A stretch of DNA of 6,072 nt from contig DXGG01000030.1 of the NCBI GenBank assembly GCA_019114015.1, positions 1-6,072 on the forward strand, in the 5' to 3' direction. Made by a program: the position numbers and the translations under genes. The stretch is from Candidatus Onthomorpha intestinigallinarum. Lineage in GTDB: Bacteria; Bacteroidota; Bacteroidia; Bacteroidales; P3. This document shows, one piece after another, positions 1 to 5,883 of this stretch; position 1 is the stretch's first letter, and each line of letters starts with the position of its first letter. The notes below the pieces were generated by a model. It was given only the letters and a program-made list of their open reading frames with translations, made no database searches and was not told the DNA's origin.

Positions 1-603
1 TTCCTGTCCTTTTACGTCAACGAAGTCGAATTCGTAATTTTCAAGGCTTTTGGCAAATTCTTCCCTTATGTCTATTTGTGTTTTGTTCAACGGAGCCACA
101 TTATCAAAGAAATTGATAACCTCCATTATGTTTTCGGCTCCGTACACATCCAGTCCGTCAACTATGGCAGCCTCCTGGGCATTGCATTTTGGCAGAATGA
201 ATCCCTTGAATCCCTGTTTTTTCGCCTCCAAAGCAATGGGCAATGCTCCTTTTATTGCCTGCAAAGAACCGTCAAGAGACAATTCTCCCATTATTATGTA
301 GTCTGCCAGTTTGTTGGACAGTATTTGTTCGGAGGCTGCAAGTATGCCAATCGCTATGGTCAGGTCGTAGGCCGAGCCTTCTTTTTTCAAGTCTGCTGGA
401 GCCATGTTTATGACTATCTTCTTGCCCGGAATCTTATAGCCGTAACAGTTGAGGGCCGAAGCTATTCTCTGTTGACTTTCTTTTATTGCATTATCCGGTA
501 AACCCACAAGCATGAAATTTATGCCTTTATCCACATTTACCTCTACCGTAATCGTGATTGCGTTTATCCCAGATATGGCACTGCCATAGGTTTTTATCAA
601 CAT
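1..603 (-). CDS. YifB/ComM-family Mg-chelatase-like AAA+ protein, N-terminal part (runs off left edge)
   Basis: This is the first 201 residues of a YifB/ComM-type protein. The start ATG is at 603-601 and the frame is open to the window edge, so the C-terminus is missing from view. The visible part is the N-terminal ChlI-like domain, with VGLPDNAIKES (33-43), INMAPADLKKEGSAYDL (65-81) and GELSLDGSLQAIKGALP (106-122). It ends in DFVDVKGQE (193-201), the sequence that normally precedes the Walker A loop of the AAA+ magnesium-chelatase domain; that domain must lie to the left. The family is usually about 500 residues. ComM in gamma-proteobacteria is a hexameric helicase that drives branch migration during natural transformation; in Bacteroidota the role is not established, so a DNA-processing job is inference. 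The start follows the stop of the lipoprotein gene after only 2 nt, so the two are probably cotranscribed. The family call is firm; the biological role is less so. Confidence 0.95.
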   Translation of the reverse strand, partial: MLIKTYGSAISGINAITITVEVNVDKGINFMLVGLPDNAIKESQQRIASALNCYGYKIPGKKIVINMAPADLKKEGSAYDLTIAIGILAASEQILSNKLADYIIMGELSLDGSLQAIKGALPIALEAKKQGFKGFILPKCNAQEAAIVDGLDVYGAENIMEVINFFDNVAPLNKTQIDIREEFAKSLENYEFDFVDVKGQE

Positions 604-605
604 GT

Positions 606-920
606 TTAATGGATATTTCGTTTGATTGATTCCAAAAGATGGTCTGTCAATTCAGGACTGCTCAGATAATGAGCAAGACTTGAATCGAAACATTCTTTTG
701 TCGTATTGTGTCTTTTCAATATGTCCGTTTTGTATTTAGACAATTGCCTTTCGGCTCGCTCCTTGTCTTCATTGTCGGAATAGGACATGGCTTCGGCCTT
801 TTTTGTCTCTATTATAATGCGACCCATCGTGTTTGCATCCAAGTATTTTGGACTTTCCGTTTTGTTGCACGAACAAAAAAACAGAAAGAGCAGTAACATA
901 AACCACTTTTGCTTTATCAT
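606..920 (-). CDS. Small DUF4296-like lipoprotein
   Basis: A 104-residue predicted lipoprotein. Residues 1-18 form a short basic start (MIKQK), a hydrophobic stretch of Leu and Phe, and a lipobox-like end FCSC; Cys18 is the likely lipidated residue, with Cys16 the alternative. The mature part has the layout of DUF4296 proteins of Bacteroidota: an early helix MGRIIIETKKAEAM (32-45), then DILKRHNTTKECFDSSLAHY (66-85), and a C-terminal helix. The DILK-H...FDSSL-YY-like core is the most diagnostic part. No enzymatic residues are evident, and the function of the family is unknown to me; it is expected in the cell envelope. The start ATG (920-918) overlaps the TGA of the nucleoside phosphorylase gene (ATGA, 917-920), which suggests translational coupling. 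The stop lies 2 nt before yifB. The lipoprotein call is good; the DUF4296 assignment rests on motif recall only. Confidence 0.83.
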   Translation of the reverse strand: MIKQKWFMLLLFLFFCSCNKTESPKYLDANTMGRIIIETKKAEAMSYSDNEDKERAERQLSKYKTDILKRHNTTKECFDSSLAHYLSSPELTDHLLESIKRNIH

Positions 921-1792
921 AATCTATTCAAAACCGTTTCTATTAGTCTGTTGATTGCAGGATGATAGTCTTCTGCGAACTCTCCCTTTTCTCTGTTGGC
1001 AATTACCGTACATATTGTCAAAACATTGTGTCCGAGATTTTTGCCTAAAGCATACAGGGAAGATGTTTCCATTTCGTAATTGGTTGTCTTAATATTGTTG
1101 TATGAGAAATTCTTCAATCTGTCGTTTATTGTGTTGTCCGCCAAATCAAGCCTTATGTTTCGCCCCTGAGGACCGTAGAATCCGGGAGCGGTTATCGTTA
1201 TGCCTTTGTGCATGTCAAAAGCTATTCGATCCATAAGGTCGTTGCTGCATTCTACTGCGTATGGTCTCGGAAGGCTTTCATTCCAATTCATGTGTTGAAT
1301 GAAATCGTCTGCAATTTCCCTGTTCAATACCCCTTCTTTGTTTTTGTAAAAGTACATGATGCCGTCTATTCCTATTACATATTTTGAGGCTATGTATTCG
1401 TTGACCGATATATCCTTTTGCAGGGAGCCGCAAGTTCCCAATCTTATTATGTTCAAAGTTCTATGAACAGGCTTAATCTCTCTTGTCTTAAGGTTTATGT
1501 TTGCACAAGCATCGAGTTCCGTAACCACTATGTCTATGTTGTCAACGCCCATTCCGGTGGACAGTACCGTTACTTCTTTGCCTTTGAAACAGCCTTTGCA
1601 ACTGACCATTTCACGATTGGAAGAAGAGTGAATCCGTTTGTCGAAGAATGATGCCACGTTTTGGACTCTTGAAGGGTCTCCTACCAAAATTATATTCTCG
1701 CTTAAGTCCTTATCAGACAAATTTATGTGATACAAATTTCCCTCAGGAGTTAAAACCAATTCTGAAGCTGTTAATTTTTTATTACAATCCAT
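917..1792 (-). CDS. udp: Nucleoside phosphorylase, uridine phosphorylase type
   Basis: This 291-residue protein belongs to the PNP/Udp family, which cleaves nucleosides with phosphate to a free base and ribose-1-phosphate in pyrimidine or purine salvage in the cytoplasm. Aligning by eye with E. coli Udp, nearly all active-site residues are present. The phosphate site has Gly38 and Arg42 in GDPSR, Arg60, and Arg117 and Thr120 in RLGTCGS. The ribose site has His22 and the Glu-Met-Glu triad 240-242 (NYEMETSSL). The base site has Phe205, Gln209 and Arg211 in FYGPQGR, and Arg267. The Gln-x-Arg pair is typical of uracil recognition, so uridine is the likely substrate. The protein is about 40 residues longer than E. 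coli Udp; the extra length is at the N-terminus and in a stretch around 95-112 before the RLGT loop. The start ATG (1792-1790) follows an A/G-rich leader and a promoter-like box at 1816-1823. It is the first gene of a three-gene leftward unit. Confidence 0.88.
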   Translation of the reverse strand: MDCNKKLTASELVLTPEGNLYHINLSDKDLSENIILVGDPSRVQNVASFFDKRIHSSSNREMVSCKGCFKGKEVTVLSTGMGVDNIDIVVTELDACANINLKTREIKPVHRTLNIIRLGTCGSLQKDISVNEYIASKYVIGIDGIMYFYKNKEGVLNREIADDFIQHMNWNESLPRPYAVECSNDLMDRIAFDMHKGITITAPGFYGPQGRNIRLDLADNTINDRLKNFSYNNIKTTNYEMETSSLYALGKNLGHNVLTICTVIANREKGEFAEDYHPAINRLIETVLNRL

Positions 1793-1815
1793 GTTTCTTT
1801 CTTTGTTTCGAAGTG

Positions 1816-1823
1816 TAAAGGTA
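1816..1823 (-). promoter_or_regulatory. Probable Bacteroidetes -7 promoter box for the leftward unit
   Basis: On the minus strand this reads TACCTTTA, matching 7 of 8 positions of TAnnTTTG. It lies about 23 nt before the nucleoside phosphorylase ATG, which would give a short leader. I see no convincing TTTG -33 box upstream of it, so this is a moderate call based on position and partial consensus. Confidence 0.45.
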
Positions 1824-1868
1824 TAAAGAATTTTTTAATTGTTGATTTATGGTGGTATTTTATTTCTG

Positions 1869-1876
1869 TACCTTTG
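1869..1876 (+). promoter_or_regulatory. Bacteroidetes -7 promoter box (TAnnTTTG) for the rightward unit
   Basis: The sequence TACCTTTG is an exact match to the Bacteroidetes -7 consensus. It lies 25 nt before the ATG at 1902, predicting a leader of roughly 15-20 nt. The only -33 candidate is TTG at 1842-1844, 24 nt upstream, which is a longer spacing than usual. The box falls inside the in-frame extension that a TTG start at 1839 would create, so it argues for the 1902 start. Confidence 0.65.
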
Positions 1877-1901
1877 CAAATCATTTAGCCGTATTGAAAA
1901 A

Positions 1902-3152
1902 ATGGATGCAATACAAAGAAAGGTAGAGATAATGTCGCCTGTCGGTTCTTATGAAGCGCTCATGGCAGCGATAGAAGCAGGTGCGGACAGCGTTTATTTT
2001 GGAGTCGAGGGTTTGAACATGCGTTCCCGCTCTGCAAACAATTTTACATTGGACGACCTGAAAAAAATAGTATCCATAGCCAAAGAAAACGGAGTCAGAA
2101 CATACCTTACTCTGAATACCGTAGTCTATGACAGGGAACTGGAATATATGCGACAAATACTTCAAACGGCAAAACAAAGCGGAATAAGTGCCGTCATAGC
2201 CGCAGACATGGCTGTGATAGGTCATGCATGCAGTCTCGGGATAGAGGTACACCTTTCGACTCAATGCAATATCACCAACAGAGAATCCGTAAGATTCTAT
2301 GCACAGTTTGCGGATGTCATAGTGACTGCAAGAGAACTCGCCCTTTCTCAAGTAAAGGACATAACCCAATGGATAAAAGACAATGACATAAAGGGTCCTT
2401 CGGGAAGGCTGTTGGAAATAGAGTGTTTTGCACACGGCGCATTGTGTATGGCTGTCAGCGGAAAATGTTACATATCCTTGGACAACGCAAATCAATCCGC
2501 CAACAGGGGAGCCTGTCTGCAATATTGCAGAAGACCTTATAAGGTTACGGATATTGACGGAGGCACTGAACTTGTGGTGGATAACCAATACATAATGTCT
2601 CCGAAAGATTTGAAGACATTGGATTTTCTGGACAGGATTCTGGATGCGGGAGTAAGAGTATTGAAGATTGAAGGCAGGGGGAGAAGTCCCGAATACGTAA
2701 AAGTCGTAACAAGGGTTTATAAACAGGCTGTACAGGCTTATTTGGACGGAAGTTGGAACGAGGAAAAGCTTGGAGCGTGGAATAAACAACTCAAAAGCGT
2801 TTACAACAGAGGTTTTTGGGACGGATATTATTTGGGGCAGAAAGTGGGAGAATGGACAAAAAAATACGGCTCTCAAGCAACGACAAGAAAAGTCTTCGTA
2901 GGCACTGTGACCAATTATTTTAAGAACATAGGTGTTGCGGAAATAAAAATTGAAACCGGAGAATTGCATTTGAAAGACAACATATACATAATGGGACAGA
3001 CTACCGGGGTTTACGAGGATTGTCTTGAAGAAATAAGGGTGGATATGCAAAAAACCGATAAAGCGATAAAAGGAGAATTGTGTTCCATTCCTACAAAAAG
3101 GCTTGTAAGACGCTCGGACAAGGTTTATGTAGTTGAGGAGGTGGCATTATAG
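1902..3152 (+). CDS. trhP: U32-family protein, TrhP-like tRNA uridine hydroxylation enzyme
   Basis: This 416-residue protein belongs to the family long named peptidase U32. The PROSITE-type U32 signature is present from Glu174: ECFAHGALCMAVSGKCYIS (174-192). Four cysteines, Cys182, Cys189, Cys205 and Cys209 (spacing C-x6-C-x15-C-x3-C), match those thought to hold an iron-sulfur cluster in the RNA-modifying members. The N-terminus has the family's MSPVGSYEAL and AGADSVYFG stretches. Characterised relatives RlhA (23S rRNA) and TrhP (YegQ; tRNA U34) use prephenate to make 5-hydroxyuridine or 5-hydroxycytidine. The length (E. coli TrhP about 450, RlhA about 650) and the HGALCMA-SG-C pattern favour TrhP. 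The start at 1902 is chosen over an in-frame TTG at 1839, because a promoter box lies between them and the family N-terminus begins here. The gene leads the rightward unit, with the PHP gene 1 nt downstream. The family is certain; the substrate is inferred. A collagenase-type peptidase is the older, weaker alternative. Confidence 0.92.
   Translation: MDAIQRKVEIMSPVGSYEALMAAIEAGADSVYFGVEGLNMRSRSANNFTLDDLKKIVSIAKENGVRTYLTLNTVVYDRELEYMRQILQTAKQSGISAVIAADMAVIGHACSLGIEVHLSTQCNITNRESVRFYAQFADVIVTARELALSQVKDITQWIKDNDIKGPSGRLLEIECFAHGALCMAVSGKCYISLDNANQSANRGACLQYCRRPYKVTDIDGGTELVVDNQYIMSPKDLKTLDFLDRILDAGVRVLKIEGRGRSPEYVKVVTRVYKQAVQAYLDGSWNEEKLGAWNKQLKSVYNRGFWDGYYLGQKVGEWTKKYGSQATTRKVFVGTVTNYFKNIGVAEIKIETGELHLKDNIYIMGQTTGVYEDCLEEIRVDMQKTDKAIKGELCSIPTKRLVRRSDKVYVVEEVAL
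3136..3143 (+). promoter_or_regulatory. Shine-Dalgarno-like ribosome binding site
   Basis: AGGAGGTG lies 10 nt before the ATG at 3154 and supports that start over a TTG at 3133, which falls next to this motif. It sits within the last codons of the upstream gene (Val-Glu-Glu-Val-Ala). Bacteroidota rarely rely on such motifs, so it may partly reflect coding sequence. Confidence 0.5.
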
Positions 3153-3153
3153 C

Positions 3154-3996
3154 ATGAAACGGTTCAACTATCACTCCCATTCTACTTTCTGCGACGGAAA
3201 AAGCAGTTTGGAAGATATGGTATTGGCGGCAATAAATAAAGGAATGGATTATTTCGGCTTTTCCGCACATGCCCCAGTCCCTTTCAATGACAACTTCGCT
3301 TTGCAAAAGGAAGATGTCAACAAATATCTGGCAGAGACCGAACGGCTGAAAGAAAAATACAAAGACCGCATTCGTCTTTTTACTTCCATGGAATTCGACT
3401 ATATAACCGATATTATGGAAGACATAAACGAGCAGGCGAAAACTTACGGTTTGGATTACATCATTGCATCCGTACACATGGTAAGAGAGAAATCAAGCAA
3501 GTTGATGTGGTTTATAGACGGAAGCAAACAGGAAATATATGACAAACAGTTGAAAGAGGTTTTCGACGGCGACATAAGACGCGGAGTGGAAACGTTTTAT
3601 GATCAGACCATAAGGATGATTAGCAACGTAAGGCCCGATATTGTGGGTCATCTGGACAAAATCAAAATGCACAACAAAGACAGGTATTTCAAACAGAGGG
3701 AATCCTGGTATAGAGATTTGGTAATGGAGACTCTTTATGCCATAAAGGAAAATGACTGTATATGTGAATTGAATACGAGAGGATTGTATAAAGGACGGTC
3801 GGACGATTTCTTCCCTTCCACACAATGGATAAAGGCAGCGGCGGAAATGAATCTGAGAATGACTGTTTCAACCGACTGCCACAATGCAACGGAAGTGGAT
3901 TTGCTTTTTGATGAAGCAATTGAAAGGCTCAAGGAATCAGGACATAAATATGTGTGGTATTTCGACGGACAATGGAAAGCGGAGAAATTGACATAG
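3154..3996 (+). CDS. PHP-domain phosphatase, histidinol-phosphatase (HisJ) type
   Basis: A 280-residue protein of the PHP (polymerase and histidinol phosphatase) superfamily, metal-dependent phosphoester hydrolases built on a TIM-like barrel. The metal-binding residues appear in order: His7-x-His9 with Asp14 (HSHSTFCDG), His39 (SAHAPVP), Glu80 (MEFDY), His108 (ASVHMV), His166 (VGHLDK), and Asp241 with His243 (STDCH). The NTRGLY stretch (207-212) and the whole layout resemble HisJ/HisK histidinol-phosphate phosphatases, and the length matches. The acidic residue before the third histidine in B. subtilis HisJ (TEH) is Ala38 here; the His ligand itself is kept. There are no his genes nearby, so histidinol phosphate may not be its substrate; another sugar or nucleotide phosphate is possible. 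The start at 3154 leaves a 1-nt gap after the U32 gene, and the end overlaps mnmD by 25 nt, implying one transcript. The superfamily is firm; the substrate is open. Confidence 0.92.
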   Translation: MKRFNYHSHSTFCDGKSSLEDMVLAAINKGMDYFGFSAHAPVPFNDNFALQKEDVNKYLAETERLKEKYKDRIRLFTSMEFDYITDIMEDINEQAKTYGLDYIIASVHMVREKSSKLMWFIDGSKQEIYDKQLKEVFDGDIRRGVETFYDQTIRMISNVRPDIVGHLDKIKMHNKDRYFKQRESWYRDLVMETLYAIKENDCICELNTRGLYKGRSDDFFPSTQWIKAAAEMNLRMTVSTDCHNATEVDLLFDEAIERLKESGHKYVWYFDGQWKAEKLT

Positions 3997-4649
3997 AAAT
4001 TCTAACGTCTATGGACGGAAGTTCAACCATAAGACGGAAAGACCTTTTTGAAACCTATCATTCGGCCTTCGGAGCATTGACCGAAACGAATTTGGTTTAT
4101 ATGGATTATGCCTTTAAACATTGGTGTACACATAACAATTCAATAAAGGCAAATATACTGGAGATAGGTTTTGGAACGGGACTGAACGCAATTGCAACTA
4201 TGAAACATTCTTCTCTTTCAAATGTACTGTATCATACAATCGAACCATTCCCGCTGTCAACGGATATTATCCATAAATTGAATTACGGCAAACTGTTGGG
4301 AATGGAAAAAGAGTTTGAATCAATCCACTCATGTCCTTGGGAAAAGGAAGAAAAGATAACGCCACATTTTACAATCAGAAAACAGCAATCCACCGCCCAA
4401 AACACCGATTACCCTGATGATTTCTATGACATAGTTTATTTCGATGCCTTTTCACCGGACAACGAACCGGAACTGTGGACGGAATCCTTGTTTTCTAAAA
4501 TATACAAAAGTATGAGGAACGGTGCGGTTTTGACCACATATTGTTGTAAGGGAACGGTAAAGAGATTACTCAAAGGTTCCGGATTCGAAATCGAAAAACT
4601 GAACGGCCCTAAGGGGAAAAGAGAAGTATTAAGAGCCGTAAAACCATAA
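3972..4649 (+). CDS. mnmD: tRNA (5-methylaminomethyl-2-thiouridine) methyltransferase MnmD
   Basis: This 225-residue protein is the stand-alone DUF752/Methyltransf_30 type, corresponding to the methyltransferase half of bifunctional MnmC without its FAD oxidase half. It uses S-adenosylmethionine to convert nm5(s2)U34 to mnm5(s2)U34 in tRNA anticodons. Visible features are the family start DIEILTSMDGSSTI (7-20), ETYHSAFGALTE (27-38), the SAM loop LEIGFGTGLNA (63-73), an acidic ribose-contacting region near Glu91, the catalytic-region motif YFDAFSPDNEPELWT (156-170), TTYCCKG (188-194) and the C-terminal GPKGKREVLRA (212-222). The ATG at 3972 is preferred: it keeps the first family strand, which a start at 4011 would lose. 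It overlaps the PHP gene by 25 nt in another frame. The upstream U32 protein is also predicted to act on U34, so the unit may serve wobble-base modification. The stop lies 1 nt from the stop of the convergent yciH-like gene. Confidence 0.93.
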   Translation: MESGEIDIEILTSMDGSSTIRRKDLFETYHSAFGALTETNLVYMDYAFKHWCTHNNSIKANILEIGFGTGLNAIATMKHSSLSNVLYHTIEPFPLSTDIIHKLNYGKLLGMEKEFESIHSCPWEKEEKITPHFTIRKQQSTAQNTDYPDDFYDIVYFDAFSPDNEPELWTESLFSKIYKSMRNGAVLTTYCCKGTVKRLLKGSGFEIEKLNGPKGKREVLRAVKP

Positions 4650-4650
4650 A

Positions 4651-4995
4651 TCAACCCCCTGCTCTTTTGGCCTTGTAGCCTTTTTCCTTCAGATATTGCA
4701 AAACCTTTTCGCAGAAATCTCCCTGCAAAAGAATCTCACCGTCTTTTACGCTTCCTCCTACCCCACACTTGTTTTTCAGTTCCTTGCCCAAAGCATTCAG
4801 GTCTTCCTCCCTTCCCACAAATCCGCTTATCAGCGTGACCTTTTTGCCGGCTCTTTGTTTTTTGTCCAATTGAACCCTGAGGTCTTGCCGAGAATTGTCC
4901 AACGTTGTCGTTTCTTCTTCTCCTTCAGTCCGATATTGAAAGTCGGGATTTGTGGAATAGACTATTCCCACCCTGTTTCTGTTTTTGTTACTCAT
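4651..4995 (-). CDS. YciH/SUI1 family (eIF1-like) translation factor
   Basis: A 114-residue protein with the bacterial SUI1/YciH fold, related to eukaryotic and archaeal eIF1. A variable N-terminal half (1-40, with the acidic stretch EGEEETTT at 24-31) is followed by the conserved domain: QLDKKQRAGKKVTLISGF (42-59), LGKELKNKCGVGGSVKDGE (69-87), ILLQGDF (88-94) and a C-terminal GYKAKRAGG (106-114). The GVGG-x(2)-DG-x-I-x-LQGD pattern is the family hallmark. E. coli YciH has been reported to influence initiation fidelity in vitro; in Bacteroidota its role is unknown, and a ribosome-associated role is inference. The length is normal. The start ATG (4995-4993) lies 4 nt after the lipid kinase stop, making it the last gene of the leftward unit. 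No separate promoter is evident. Confidence 0.95.
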   Translation of the reverse strand: MSNKNRNRVGIVYSTNPDFQYRTEGEEETTTLDNSRQDLRVQLDKKQRAGKKVTLISGFVGREEDLNALGKELKNKCGVGGSVKDGEILLQGDFCEKVLQYLKEKGYKAKRAGG

Positions 4996-4999
4996 ATTC

Positions 5000-5881
5000 T
5001 TAAGGTATTATTATGTTGAGAGAATGAGGTATGATGCTGAACTCCAAGTCGTCCTGAAAAATCACATACTCTCCGTCTATGTTCGCCCCTATTGTTCCCT
5101 TATTTCTGACCCTTACCTTGTTCGTCTGATAAGATGTGACATACATTGATCTGTCAAAATTCTTGAAAAACAGCAACTGTGCAGTCCATGGAACCATCGG
5201 AAGGGGCGGTTTCTTGACTATTACCACATCTATCAGTCCGTCATCCAGTTCCGCTTTAGGCGCTATCTCGGTATTGAACCCGAACTGCTTGGAATTGGCA
5301 AAACTGATGAAAAGGGCATTGGTCCTGATTTCTTTACCGTCTATCTCCAAAAGATATTCTTTAGGCTGATAAAAAGGATAATGTTGCAAAACCAGATTAA
5401 AATAAGGTTGAAAGCCTCTTGTCTGAGTTTTTGAGAACTCCTCGGCAATCAAAGCATCAAAACCAATACCTGCAATGCTAGCATAAACGGTATCATTCAC
5501 CTTTATCGTATCCACCTCCAAACGCCTGCCTTTGTTTATTACCTTTATGGCTTCCTCTATCGACAAAGGTATTTTCAGACATCTTGCCAAACCGTTGCCG
5601 CTTCCGGCTGGAATGATTCCGAGAGTTACACCGGTGGAAACAAGTCCCTTGACACAGTCGTTTATCGAGCCGTCGCCACCGACAGCCACAACGGTGTCAA
5701 ACCCTTTTAAAACTCCCGCCAAGGTCAATGCGGTAGCATGATGCGCATATTTGGTATAATTTATTTCATATTCGAACCGCTCCTTGTCCAGATACTTTTC
5801 TATCGCATCCTCCACTTTTCTCTGCTTGCCTATTCCGGACTTCGGATTTATTATGAAAAGAATCCTGTCTTTGTAATCCAT
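5000..5881 (-). CDS. Diacylglycerol-kinase-family lipid kinase (DgkB/YegS-like)
   Basis: This 293-residue protein of the DAGK catalytic (LCB5/YegS) family phosphorylates a lipid such as diacylglycerol with ATP at the cytoplasmic membrane face. The motifs appear in order: NPKSGIGK (12-19), the nucleotide-binding VGGDGSIND (67-75), IIPAGSGNGLAR (89-100), then SIAGIGFDALIAEEF (135-149) and, in the C-terminal beta-sandwich domain, ELDDGLIDVV (211-220) and NIDGE (267-271). The length is typical (about 290-330). There is no signal peptide or transmembrane segment, as expected for a peripheral enzyme. Diacylglycerol, a sphingoid base or phosphatidylglycerol are all possible substrates in this family; Bacteroidota make sphingolipids, so sphingoid base cannot be excluded. 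The start is 2 nt after the stop of a probable LtaS-like gene and the end is 4 nt before the yciH-like gene. The first neighbour favours recycling of diacylglycerol. Confidence 0.93.
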   Translation of the reverse strand: MDYKDRILFIINPKSGIGKQRKVEDAIEKYLDKERFEYEINYTKYAHHATALTLAGVLKGFDTVVAVGGDGSINDCVKGLVSTGVTLGIIPAGSGNGLARCLKIPLSIEEAIKVINKGRRLEVDTIKVNDTVYASIAGIGFDALIAEEFSKTQTRGFQPYFNLVLQHYPFYQPKEYLLEIDGKEIRTNALFISFANSKQFGFNTEIAPKAELDDGLIDVVIVKKPPLPMVPWTAQLLFFKNFDRSMYVTSYQTNKVRVRNKGTIGANIDGEYVIFQDDLEFSIIPHSLNIIIP

Positions 5882-5883
5882 GC

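Noticed and set aside
50..501. Two overlapping plus-strand open frames opposite the left-edge gene
   Set aside because: The minus strand encodes a clear YifB N-terminal domain through this whole stretch; the plus-strand products resemble nothing.
1839..1901. A 21-residue N-terminal extension of the U32 protein from a TTG start, with a hydrophobic stretch that could pass for a signal sequence
   Set aside because: An exact TAnnTTTG promoter box lies inside it, the family N-terminus begins just after the ATG at 1902, and the enzyme is cytoplasmic.
1881..3050. A 389-codon open frame on the minus strand, antisense to the U32 gene
   Set aside because: It lies fully opposite a gene with a perfect U32 signature, its translation is rich in Cys, Tyr, Phe and His with no recognisable domain, and it would cross the rightward promoter box. 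It is a shadow of the real gene.
3091..3919. Several minus-strand open frames of 76-128 codons opposite the PHP gene
   Set aside because: The plus strand holds all PHP metal-binding motifs in order; these frames overlap each other and lack any domain.
4617..4668. Inverted repeat AAAAGAG (4617-4623) and CTCTTTT (4662-4668) across the convergent junction, as a possible two-way terminator
   Set aside because: The stem is only 7 AT-rich pairs with a 38-nt loop and no extension, so it is unlikely to terminate transcription; both arms lie in coding sequence.
4696..5019. A 107-codon plus-strand open frame opposite the yciH-like gene
   Set aside because: The minus strand carries an unmistakable SUI1 domain; the plus-strand frame has no recognisable features.
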